This document shows, one piece after another, positions 1-5,229 of a stretch of DNA of 6,805 nt. Origin of the DNA: Rubrobacter sp. Its GTDB lineage: Bacteria; Actinomycetota; Rubrobacteria; Rubrobacterales; Rubrobacteraceae. The notes under the pieces were generated by a model, which saw nothing but the letters and a program-made list of their open reading frames with translations, did no database searches and was not told the DNA's origin. How positions within the stretch are numbered: the stretch's first letter is position 1; each line of letters starts with the position of its first letter. Made by a program: the position numbers and the translations under genes. The DNA is taken from the NCBI GenBank assembly GCA_013815575.1, contig JACDFX010000094.1:1-6805 (forward strand), written 5' to 3'.

Positions 1-233
1 GCGGTCTGGGCGGTCTCCATCGGGGAGCGGGAGAAGGCGATGGCGACGGAGGTGCCGAGGTCGATCTTCTCGGTTGCGTTCGCGGCGACGGCCAGGGGGA
101 GGAAGGCGTCGTGCTTCGTCTCGCTGGTCCAGAGGCCCGCGAAGCCGAGGTCTTCGGCGGCGCGGGCGGTACCGTCCAGGTCCTTGAGGTAGTCCCCTTC
201 GGTGCCGAGGCCGGCGTCCAGTTTCACGGGCAC
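1..233 (-). CDS. LLM-class (luciferase-like) oxidoreductase, N-terminal part, probably F420-dependent
   Basis: The reading frame starts at a GTG (233-231) and runs off the left edge, giving 77 codons. The translation begins VPVKLDAGL and continues with an AEDLGFAGLWTSET segment (about residues 26-39), HDAFLPLAVAA (41-51) and DLGTSVAIAFSRSPM (58-72). This matches the N-terminal beta-strand/helix pattern of bacterial luciferase-like TIM-barrel flavoenzymes, in particular the MSMEG_2256-type F420-dependent family with its WT-ET-HD-FLPL and LGTS-A-AF-R-P-M pattern. Such enzymes transfer hydride from reduced F420 or FMN to a substrate; the substrate cannot be read here. The stop codon of the upstream quinone reductase ends 1 bp before the GTG and I see no good ribosome binding site, so translational coupling is likely. 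A second in-frame GTG at 227-225 is an alternative start. Cofactor choice (F420 versus FMN) is inferred from family resemblance only. Confidence 0.85.
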   Translation of the reverse strand, partial: MPVKLDAGLGTEGDYLKDLDGTARAAEDLGFAGLWTSETKHDAFLPLAVAANATEKIDLGTSVAIAFSRSPMETAQT

Positions 234-234
234 G

Positions 235-1206
235 CTAGGGGATGAGGATGAGCTTGCCGGTGGTCTTGCGGGCTTCGAGGTCCCGGTGGGCCTGGGCGGC
301 GTCTTCCAGGGCGTAGGAGCCGCCGATCCGGACGTCGAGGTTGCCCTGGCCGATCCAGGAGAAGAGGCTCTCCGCGCGCCAGAGAAGCTCCTCGCGGGTG
401 CGGGTGTGCTGGGCGAGGGCCGGGCGGGTGGCGAAGAGGCCGCCCTTCTGGTTCAGGACCTGCAGGTCGAGGGGGGGGACCTGCCCGCTCGAACCGCCGA
501 AGAGGACCATGTAGCCGCGCGTCTTGAGGCAGTCGAGGCCGCCGTCGAAGGTGTCCTTGCCGACGGAGTCGTAGACCACGTCTACGCCCTCGCCGCCGGT
601 GATGCGGTTCGTCTCCCCGGTGAAGTCCTGTTCTCTGTACAGGATCACCTCGTCGGCGCCGGCCTCTTTTGCGAGCGCGGCCTTCTCCTCGGTGCCGGCG
701 GTGCCGATGACCCTAGCGCCGCGCATCTTCGCCATCTGGCAGAGGAGCAGGCCGACACCACCCGCGGCGGCGTGGACGAGGGCGGTCTGGCCCTCCTTGA
801 GTGGGAAGGTGCTGTGGGTGAGGTAGTGGGCGGTCATACCCTGAAGCATTACGGCCGCGGCGACCCGCGCCTCGACCATCGTGACGTTGAACGGCACGAG
901 CTTGTCGGCCGGGGCGACGACGGCTTCGGCGTAGGAGCCGGGCACGCCGGCCCAGGCCACGTGGTCCCCGACGGAGACCTCCTCGACGCCCTCGCCGACG
1001 GCCTCGACTTCGCCCGCGCCCTCGAGGCCCAGCGTAAAGGGTGGATTCCCCGGGTAGACGCCGCTCCTCATGTACACGTCGATAAAGTTGACGCCCGAGG
1101 CGGCGAGCCTGACGCGCGCCTGGCCGGGGCCTGGCTCCGGGGCCTTCACGCTCTCGTAGCCCAACGCCTCCGGCCCGCCGTGCTCGTTTACCCTGATCGC
1201 CTTCAT
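235..1206 (-). CDS. NAD(P)H:quinone oxidoreductase, zinc-independent MDR family
   Basis: This 323-aa protein has the normal length for QorA-type quinone reductases of the medium-chain dehydrogenase/reductase superfamily. The N-terminal GroES-like fold carries the family's NFIDVYMRSGVYP segment (residues 40-52) and LGLEGAGEVEAVGEGVEEVSVGDHV (59-83, with the GDHV turn). The Rossmann domain has the nucleotide-binding AAAGGVG (146-152), followed by GARVIGTA and DVVYDSVGK (209-217). The cysteine cluster of the structural zinc site and the catalytic zinc ligands of alcohol dehydrogenases are absent, as expected for the quinone reductase branch. Such enzymes are cytosolic and reduce quinones or other alpha,beta-unsaturated carbonyls with NAD(P)H; the real substrate is unknown. 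The ATG start is well supported by GGAGGAG at 1220-1214, 7 nt away. It lies 75 bp downstream of the kinase gene and is followed 1 bp later by an LLM oxidoreductase, suggesting a redox or detoxification operon. Confidence 0.95.
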   Translation of the reverse strand: MKAIRVNEHGGPEALGYESVKAPEPGPGQARVRLAASGVNFIDVYMRSGVYPGNPPFTLGLEGAGEVEAVGEGVEEVSVGDHVAWAGVPGSYAEAVVAPADKLVPFNVTMVEARVAAAVMLQGMTAHYLTHSTFPLKEGQTALVHAAAGGVGLLLCQMAKMRGARVIGTAGTEEKAALAKEAGADEVILYREQDFTGETNRITGGEGVDVVYDSVGKDTFDGGLDCLKTRGYMVLFGGSSGQVPPLDLQVLNQKGGLFATRPALAQHTRTREELLWRAESLFSWIGQGNLDVRIGGSYALEDAAQAHRDLEARKTTGKLILIP

Positions 1207-1281
1207 CTTGAGGCTCCTCCCCTTCGCTCTCCCGACGCCCCGACCATTCTAGCGGGGCGCGGCCCCGGACGCGCCCGGCTC
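1207..1281 (-). promoter_or_regulatory. Candidate promoter region of the quinone reductase gene, with hairpin
   Basis: The gap between the kinase stop and the quinone reductase start holds a good -10-like hexamer TAGAAT on the minus strand (1251-1246), ending 40 nt before the start codon. No recognisable TTGACA-like -35 is found 16-18 bp upstream. That space is instead occupied by a 7-bp perfect inverted repeat, GGGCGCG (1255-1261) and CGCGCCC (1270-1276), with an 8-nt loop. The hairpin follows the kinase stop closely but has no T-run after it, so it does not look like a classical intrinsic terminator. It could be an attenuator, an operator, or chance in GC-rich DNA. An identical hexamer stands at nearly the same distance upstream of the kinase gene, which raises my confidence a little. 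Confidence 0.4.
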
Positions 1282-3090
1282 CTAGTCGCCCTCACCCTCT
1301 CCTTCGCCCCCGCCCTTGAAAGGCTTGACCGCCCTGGGCGCTTTCGGAGCTTTCACTTTCGGACCTCTCACCTTCGGAGCCCCGGCCTCCGGCTCCCTCG
1401 CCTCTTGCGGTCCCGCCTGGACTCCGCCTTCTGCGGCCCCGGGGTCCTGTAAGTCGGGTTCGGCCTGGGGTGCGGCCTGGGGTGCGGCCTGGGGTGCGGC
1501 CTGGGGTGCGGCCTGGGGCGCGGCCTGGGGCGAGGCGGATGAGTCCGCCGAGGCGTCGTCGGCGGCGGGGGCGGGGGAGCTGACGGTCTCCTGCGAGGCC
1601 GCCGGGCTGGCGGAGGAGTCCGGGGAGGCGGACGCGGGTGCTGCGGCCCCGGAGCTGACCCCGATGTTTACGGCGGTACCGCTGGAGACTTCCTGGCCGG
1701 TGGCGATGCCTTGCTCCACCACGACGCCCTCGGCGGCGGTCTCGCTCTGGACCTCGTACCGGCTGCCTACCGTGAGGCCAACCCCCTCGAGGGCCGCCTC
1801 GGCGTCGGAGACGTTCAGGCCGACTACTTCCGGGACCGCCACCGTGGAAGAGCGGGCCACCGTCAGGGTCACGGTGGAGCCACGGTTTGCGCTCCCCCCG
1901 CCGGCCGGAGACTGGGAGATCACGGTCCCAGCCTCGGCATCGGCATCCTCCCGCGTGCGCACCTCTGAGACCAGCCCCGCGCTGTCCAGCCGCGCCTCGG
2001 CCTGCTCCCTGGGCAATCCCTCGACGGAGGGGACCTCTACGCCCTGCGCCCCGAGCGGGCCGAACCCCTGCCCGAGCGCCCATACCAGGCCGAGGAGCCC
2101 TAGCAGAAGGAGCAGCAACCCGAGAAGCAGGGGCCCCCGGGTTCGCCTCCTGCGCGAGCGGGCCGTTGCCGCCTGCGGGGTGGTGGGGGCGGGTCGGCGG
2201 GTCGGGGTCTCGACGGTCTTTGCCTCTGCCGGCAGGGCCCCCGAGGCAGGAGGTATCCCTTGGCGCACCCGGTAGAGATCTTCGGCGAGCCCGTCCGCGT
2301 CTGCGTAGCGGTCATCCGGGGCCTTGGAGAGGAGCTTCAGGACGATGGCGTTCATGCTGTCCGGGACGTCGGGGTTGAGTTGTTGGGGGGGGCGGGGAGG
2401 TTCGTTGACGTGCTTCATGGAGACGGCGATGGGGTTCTCGGCCGTGAAGGGAAGTCTGCCCGTGATCGCCTCGTAGAGGACGATGCCCAGAGAGTAGAGA
2501 TCGCTCTTGGGGGTGGCGGGCTCGCCGAGGGCCTGTTCGGGTGACATGTAGCCGGCGGTTCCCATCACCGTACCCGTCTTCGTCTGGGAGTCCGTCGCGG
2601 CGGAGAGGGCGCGGGCGATGCCGAAGTCCGCGACCTTCGCCTCTCCCGAGGCCGTGATCAGGACGTTCTGGGGCTTTATGTCGCGGTGGATCACGCCCTT
2701 GGCGTGCGCGGCCCCTAAAGCCTCCGCCACCTGGTAGCCGAACGAGGCCGCGAGCCTGGAATCCAGCGGGCCGTCTTGGTTGATTCGGTCCTTGAGGGTG
2801 CCGCCGGGGACGTATTCCATAGCGATGTAGGAGGTGCCGTCTTCGGCGTCCCCGCGGTCATAGACCTGGACGATGTTCGGGTGGGAGAGCCGGGCCGCGC
2901 TCGTGGCCTCCCGCTTGAACCGCTCGGCGGAATCCCTGTCGTTGGCGAACTGGCTCCTGAGCAGCTTCAGCGCCACGTCGCGGCCAAGGGTCAGGTCGCG
3001 GGCCAGGTACACCTCTCCCATACCCCCGCTGCCCAGAGGTCGCTCGACGTCGTAACGGTTGTCAACGACGCTTCCCTGCACGTCACGCAC
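1282..3090 (-). CDS. Membrane Ser/Thr protein kinase with two PASTA domains (PknB/StkP type)
   Basis: From the GTG at 3090 the protein has 602 residues. The cytosolic kinase domain shows the glycine loop GSGGMGEV (20-27), the ATP-anchoring lysine in VALK (K42), the catalytic HRDIKPQN (D137), DFG (155-157) and an activation loop with several threonines before GTAGYMSPE (177-185). It is therefore expected to be active and to autophosphorylate. A linker with an SRRRR stretch leads to a leucine-rich membrane helix (about 320-337). Outside follow two PASTA repeats (about 351-413 and 416-478), a Ser/Ala/Pro-rich stretch, tandem PQAA repeats (521-543) and a Lys/Arg-rich end (572-592) closing with GEGEGEGD. 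PASTA domains in this family bind peptidoglycan or muropeptides, so it likely controls cell-wall growth or dormancy. Actinobacterial PknB usually has four PASTA repeats; this has two. In-frame GTGs at 3141 and 3081 are alternative starts. I prefer 3090 because a TAGAAT box at 3136-3131 would place the transcript start downstream of 3141. It sits divergent from a gene of unknown function. Confidence 0.96.
   Translation of the reverse strand: MRDVQGSVVDNRYDVERPLGSGGMGEVYLARDLTLGRDVALKLLRSQFANDRDSAERFKREATSAARLSHPNIVQVYDRGDAEDGTSYIAMEYVPGGTLKDRINQDGPLDSRLAASFGYQVAEALGAAHAKGVIHRDIKPQNVLITASGEAKVADFGIARALSAATDSQTKTGTVMGTAGYMSPEQALGEPATPKSDLYSLGIVLYEAITGRLPFTAENPIAVSMKHVNEPPRPPQQLNPDVPDSMNAIVLKLLSKAPDDRYADADGLAEDLYRVRQGIPPASGALPAEAKTVETPTRRPAPTTPQAATARSRRRRTRGPLLLGLLLLLLGLLGLVWALGQGFGPLGAQGVEVPSVEGLPREQAEARLDSAGLVSEVRTREDADAEAGTVISQSPAGGGSANRGSTVTLTVARSSTVAVPEVVGLNVSDAEAALEGVGLTVGSRYEVQSETAAEGVVVEQGIATGQEVSSGTAVNIGVSSGAAAPASASPDSSASPAASQETVSSPAPAADDASADSSASPQAAPQAAPQAAPQAAPQAAPQAEPDLQDPGAAEGGVQAGPQEAREPEAGAPKVRGPKVKAPKAPRAVKPFKGGGEGEGEGD
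1462..1532 (-). repeat. 12-bp tandem repeat array encoding PQAA units in the kinase tail
   Basis: On the plus strand the unit GGCCTGGGGTGC repeats head to tail. Four copies with T at position 10 (1462-1509) are followed by one with C there (1510-1521) and a partial sixth copy (1522-1532). Read on the minus strand the unit codes for Ala-Pro-Gln-Ala, giving a Pro/Ala-rich extracellular spacer in the PASTA kinase. The unit length is a multiple of three, so copy-number change by slippage would keep the reading frame and only lengthen or shorten the spacer. The near identity of the first four copies suggests recent expansion. Confidence 0.95.
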
Positions 3091-3344
3091 GCTCTCTATC
3101 TCGCCTCGGAAACGCTGCCTTTGGGGCGCTATTCTACACACCCGATCCCCACCCTCCCGACGTCAGCAGGGTTAGGCCTGGGCGGGGCCGGGTACGTTTG
3201 TCCGGTCAGTGCGAACGACGACGGAGGTCGGGACGGGGCAGAGCGCAGGGACCGCCCCGAAAGATCCGGCAACCGTGGCAGGCCCGAGAGCCGCCCGGAG
3301 ATGCTCTTCGGCGGCGGGTAGTAAGTTGGCGGGAGGAGAACAGG
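3091..3344. other. Divergent intergenic region between the kinase and the unknown 179-aa gene
   Basis: This 254-bp spacer separates two genes read away from each other, so it must hold at least the kinase promoter and probably that of the plus-strand operon. No protein-coding signal convinces me. An open frame from 3198 simply extends the plus-strand gene upstream through basic low-complexity sequence. On the plus strand, TACGTT (3193-3198) fits a loose -10 but lacks a -35. The part from 3234 to 3299 can fold into two adjacent stems. One is CGGGGC/GCCCCG (3234-3239 with 3254-3259). The other is a bulged hairpin with outer stem TCCGG/CCGGA (3265-3269 with 3295-3299) and inner stem GTGGC/GCCGC (3275-3279 with 3290-3294, one G-U pair). 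I do not recognise a known riboswitch, and such folding is common in GC-rich DNA. Confidence 0.5.
3131..3136 (-). promoter_or_regulatory. Candidate -10 box of the PASTA kinase gene (TAGAAT)
   Basis: TAGAAT on the minus strand (3136-3131) differs from the consensus TATAAT by one base and lies 40 nt upstream of the preferred GTG start at 3090. No convincing -35 hexamer stands 16-18 bp upstream; the sequence there is purine/G-rich. If this box is used, the transcript would begin near 3124 with a leader of about 34 nt, which would exclude the more distal GTG at 3141 as a start codon. Confidence 0.4.
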
Positions 3345-3884
3345 TTGGCTGATAGCGCGGTACAGGACGCGGCACTGAGGTTGCTGGGGGCGATGTACGA
3401 CCTCTCCGGCGGCAAGCTCTACGAACCGGTCCCGGTCGTGGTGCCCGGCGAGCCCGCCAAGGGCGCGGCGCCGAAGGCCGGCATAGACACCGACTCGACC
3501 GAGGACGAGGTCGCCATAAGGTATCTGGTGGACCAGGGGTACATCCGGGCGGCCGGGGACCCGTCCCCGGCCGGCGGGCAGGACTACGAGCTCACGGTGG
3601 CGGGCCTAGACCGCGCGCGGCAGATGCGCGGTCTAGGCGACCCCCAGCCGCCGGAAAGGGGAGGTTTGAGCGACAAGACGCAGCGGCAGTTGGTGACGGT
3701 GCTCGGCATAGTGGGGTCCCAGATCCTGGCCCGCCCGTTGACCAGGTTTATCGGGGAGCAGATCCCCGAGCGCAGGGGCGTCAGGGACGACATATTGGAG
3801 GCGGTGCTCAAGGGCCTCGCCCGCGCGGTCGCCCTCTCCCTGGCCTCCATCCTCGTGCGCCAGTTGGCCCTCCGGCGGAGATGA
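3345..3884 (+). CDS. Protein of unknown function, 179 aa, with an amphipathic C-terminal helical region
   Basis: I do not recognise this protein. I chose the TTG at 3345 because GGGAGGAG (3331-3338) lies 6 nt before it; no ATG in this frame comes before 3393, and the upstream extension to 3198 is arginine-rich and unlike a protein start. The N-terminal half (about 5-98) has a helix ending in YDLSGG, a Pro/Val/Ala linker, then EDEVAIRYLVDQGYI (53-67) and a YELTVAGLDRARQ helix (81-93). The order acidic helix, short turn, hydrophobic strand-like end resembles a winged-helix fold, but this is a visual impression only. A Pro/Gly hinge (99-107) leads to two long helices, about 112-140 and 146-176. 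They are rich in Leu, Ile, Val and Ala with regularly spaced Arg, and end in LALRRR; membrane-surface association or self-assembly is possible. No signal peptide is seen. It faces the PASTA kinase gene and precedes rbsK by 39 bp, probably in one operon. Two strong inverted repeats lie inside the gene. Confidence 0.8.
   Translation: MADSAVQDAALRLLGAMYDLSGGKLYEPVPVVVPGEPAKGAAPKAGIDTDSTEDEVAIRYLVDQGYIRAAGDPSPAGGQDYELTVAGLDRARQMRGLGDPQPPERGGLSDKTQRQLVTVLGIVGSQILARPLTRFIGEQIPERRGVRDDILEAVLKGLARAVALSLASILVRQLALRRR
3550..3573. repeat. Near-palindrome, 11-bp perfect arms with 2-bp centre
   Basis: CGGCCGGGGAC (3550-3560) is followed by CC and then by its exact reverse complement GTCCCCGGCCG (3563-3573). 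It lies inside the coding sequence of the 179-aa unknown protein, at about residues 69-77. With only two central bases it is better suited to being a two-fold DNA-binding site or a cruciform than an RNA hairpin. It could also be a by-product of Gly/Pro/Ala codons in GC-rich DNA. Confidence 0.9.
3604..3638. repeat. 13-bp perfect inverted repeat with 9-nt loop inside a coding region
   Basis: GCCTAGACCGCGC (3604-3616) and its exact reverse complement GCGCGGTCTAGGC (3626-3638) flank the 9-nt loop 3617-3625. Both arms contain CTAG, a tetramer that is usually rare in bacterial genomes, and the arms code for GLDRA and RGLGD at about residues 87-98 of the unknown protein. In mRNA it would form a very stable hairpin; there is no T-run behind it. 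The structure is certain from the sequence, its role is not. Confidence 0.95.
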
Positions 3885-3923
3885 TCGGGGGCCCTCGGAA
3901 CGCACCTTTCTAGGAGCCCCGGC

Positions 3924-4841
3924 GTGACGGACGTCTTCGTGATGGGCTCCATAAACCAGGATTTCGTCCTGAAGGTAGGGCGCCGCGCCCGTCCGGGCGA
4001 GACCGTTACGGACGCGGTTCTCTCCACCCACAATGGCGGCAAGGGGGCGAACCAGGCCGCCGCCGCGGCCCTGCTCGGCGCGTCCGTCGCCTTTCTCGGG
4101 CGGGTAGGGGACGACGGGTTCGGCGAGCCGCTCGTGCGGGCCCTCTGGGAGAAGGGTGTGGACACGGCCCTCGTGCGGGAAGCCGAAGATGCCTCGACCG
4201 GCACGGCCTTTATAACCGTCACGGCCGACGGGGAGAACGCGATCACCGTCGCCCCCGGCGCGAACCGGCGCCTCACCCCGCAAGACGTGAGTGCCGCCAG
4301 GGAAACCATCAACGAGGCCAGCGTCCTCGTCGTCCAGATGGAGATCCCACGCGAGACCGTCCGGCGGGCCGTGGAGGTCGCCGGGGAAGAGGGGACCCGC
4401 GTGGTACTTAACCTGGCGCCCCCGTTCGAGGTCCCGCGGGCCGTGCTCGTGGGCCTGGATACGCTGGTCGTCAACGAGCACGAAGCGGCCTTTCTGCTCG
4501 GGCATCCGGTGGAGGGTGTCCAGGGCGCGCTTGAGGCCGCGACGGACCTGCTCGCTCTTGGGCCGAGGTCCGCCGTGGTAACGGTCGGGGCCGACGGGGC
4601 CGTCTACGCGGAGGGCGAGACCTCCGGCGAGAGCTCCGAACACGTCCCGGCCCCGCGGACTGAGGTCGTGGACACCACCGGCGCGGGGGACGCCTTCGTC
4701 GGGGCGCTCGCGTTCCGGCTCGCCCGCGGAGATGCCCTGAAAGAGGCCGTCTCCTACGCCGTCCGGGCCGGTGCCGCCGCCGTGACCAGGGAGGGCGCGC
4801 AGGGCGCGCTCCCGACCCCGGACGTCCTGGAGGCGACGTGA
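3924..4841 (+). CDS. rbsK: Ribokinase (PfkB family)
   Basis: The 305-aa product phosphorylates D-ribose to ribose-5-phosphate with ATP in the cytosol, feeding the pentose phosphate pathway and nucleotide synthesis. Length is typical of ribokinase. It shows the N-terminal sugar-binding GSINQDF (8-14), PfkB signature 1 NGGKGANQA (37-45), GRVGDDGFG (59-67), TGTAFITV (92-99), the VVNEHEA segment (182-188), VVTVGADGA (218-226) and PfkB signature 2 DTTGAGDAF (250-258), in which D256 is the expected catalytic base. The conserved features of ribokinase, as opposed to fructokinase or adenosine kinase, are present, and the following gene codes for ribose pyranase, which makes the assignment firm. The GTG start has AGGAG at 3912-3916, 7 nt upstream. 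It lies 39 bp after the unknown gene and its TGA overlaps the GTG of rbsD in GTGA, so the two are translationally coupled. Confidence 0.95.
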   Translation: MTDVFVMGSINQDFVLKVGRRARPGETVTDAVLSTHNGGKGANQAAAAALLGASVAFLGRVGDDGFGEPLVRALWEKGVDTALVREAEDASTGTAFITVTADGENAITVAPGANRRLTPQDVSAARETINEASVLVVQMEIPRETVRRAVEVAGEEGTRVVLNLAPPFEVPRAVLVGLDTLVVNEHEAAFLLGHPVEGVQGALEAATDLLALGPRSAVVTVGADGAVYAEGETSGESSEHVPAPRTEVVDTTGAGDAFVGALAFRLARGDALKEAVSYAVRAGAAAVTREGAQGALPTPDVLEAT

Positions 4842-5224
4842 AGCGCGGGGGCATCTTGAACGCGCGGCTCGCCGCCGAGCTCGCCGGCCTCGGTCACACC
4901 GACCTCGTCGTGGTCTGCGACGCGGGGTTCCCCGTCCCGCCCGGTCCGGCGCTGGTGGACCTGGCCTTCCGATTCGGCGTGCCGTCGTTCCGGACCGTGC
5001 TCTCGGGCCTTCTCGAAGAGCTCGTCGTCGAGGGCGCCACCGCCGCGGAGGAGATCCGGGATAGTAAGGACGCCGAAGCGGTCCTCCTGGAACTCCTGCC
5101 GGACCTCGGGCTCGTTACCCACCACGAACTAAAGCGCATGTCCGCCAACGCGAAGCTCGTTGTACGAACCGGCGAGGCGACGCCGTTCTCGAACGCGATA
5201 CTACGCTGCGGGGTGGCGTTCTAG
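4838..5224 (+). CDS. rbsD: D-ribose pyranase
   Basis: This 128-aa protein interconverts the beta-pyranose and beta-furanose forms of D-ribose, so that ribokinase receives the furanose it needs. The N-terminal KRGGILNARLAAELAGLGHTD (2-22) contains the catalytic histidine (H20), and VVVCDAGFPVP (24-34) holds the partner aspartate (D28), both at the positions known from E. coli RbsD. Further conserved parts are GVPSF (about 47-51), EEI around residues 70-72 and the C-terminal ATPFSNAILRCGVAF. It is slightly shorter than the E. coli protein (139 aa). The family forms ring-shaped oligomers. The GTG start overlaps the rbsK stop by 4 bp and has GGAGG at 4829-4833, 4 nt upstream. No ribose ABC transporter or RbsR regulator gene lies in the window. 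The gene ends 5 bp from the stop of the convergent methyltransferase gene. Confidence 0.96.
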   Translation: MKRGGILNARLAAELAGLGHTDLVVVCDAGFPVPPGPALVDLAFRFGVPSFRTVLSGLLEELVVEGATAAEEIRDSKDAEAVLLELLPDLGLVTHHELKRMSANAKLVVRTGEATPFSNAILRCGVAF

Positions 5225-5229
5225 AGGCT

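Noticed and set aside
1255..1276. Intrinsic terminator after the kinase gene
   Set aside because: The 7-bp GC stem is not followed by a T-run on the minus strand; a TAGAAT box follows instead, so it is listed only as part of a regulatory region.
202..1452. A 416-codon open frame on the plus strand
   Set aside because: It lies antisense to the quinone reductase and the kinase end. Its translation is low-complexity Gly/Ala/Arg sequence with no family pattern, as expected for a shadow frame in high-GC DNA.
3242..3300. SAM-I or SAM-IV riboswitch, suggested by AGGGACC and CCGGCAACC
   Set aside because: The P1 closing helix, the GGTGCCAATTCC-like joining segment of SAM-I and the GGTGCCCC part of SAM-IV are absent, and the downstream genes are not in sulfur or methionine metabolism.
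3198..3344. N-terminal extension of the unknown gene to the TTG at 3198
   Set aside because: The extension is mostly Arg/Pro/Gly, has no ribosome binding site of note, and contradicts the strong GGGAGGAG placed 6 nt before the TTG at 3345.
3633..4643. A 336-codon open frame on the minus strand opposite rbsK
   Set aside because: rbsK has clear PfkB signatures on the other strand; the antisense translation shows no domain and is rich in Gly, Arg and His.
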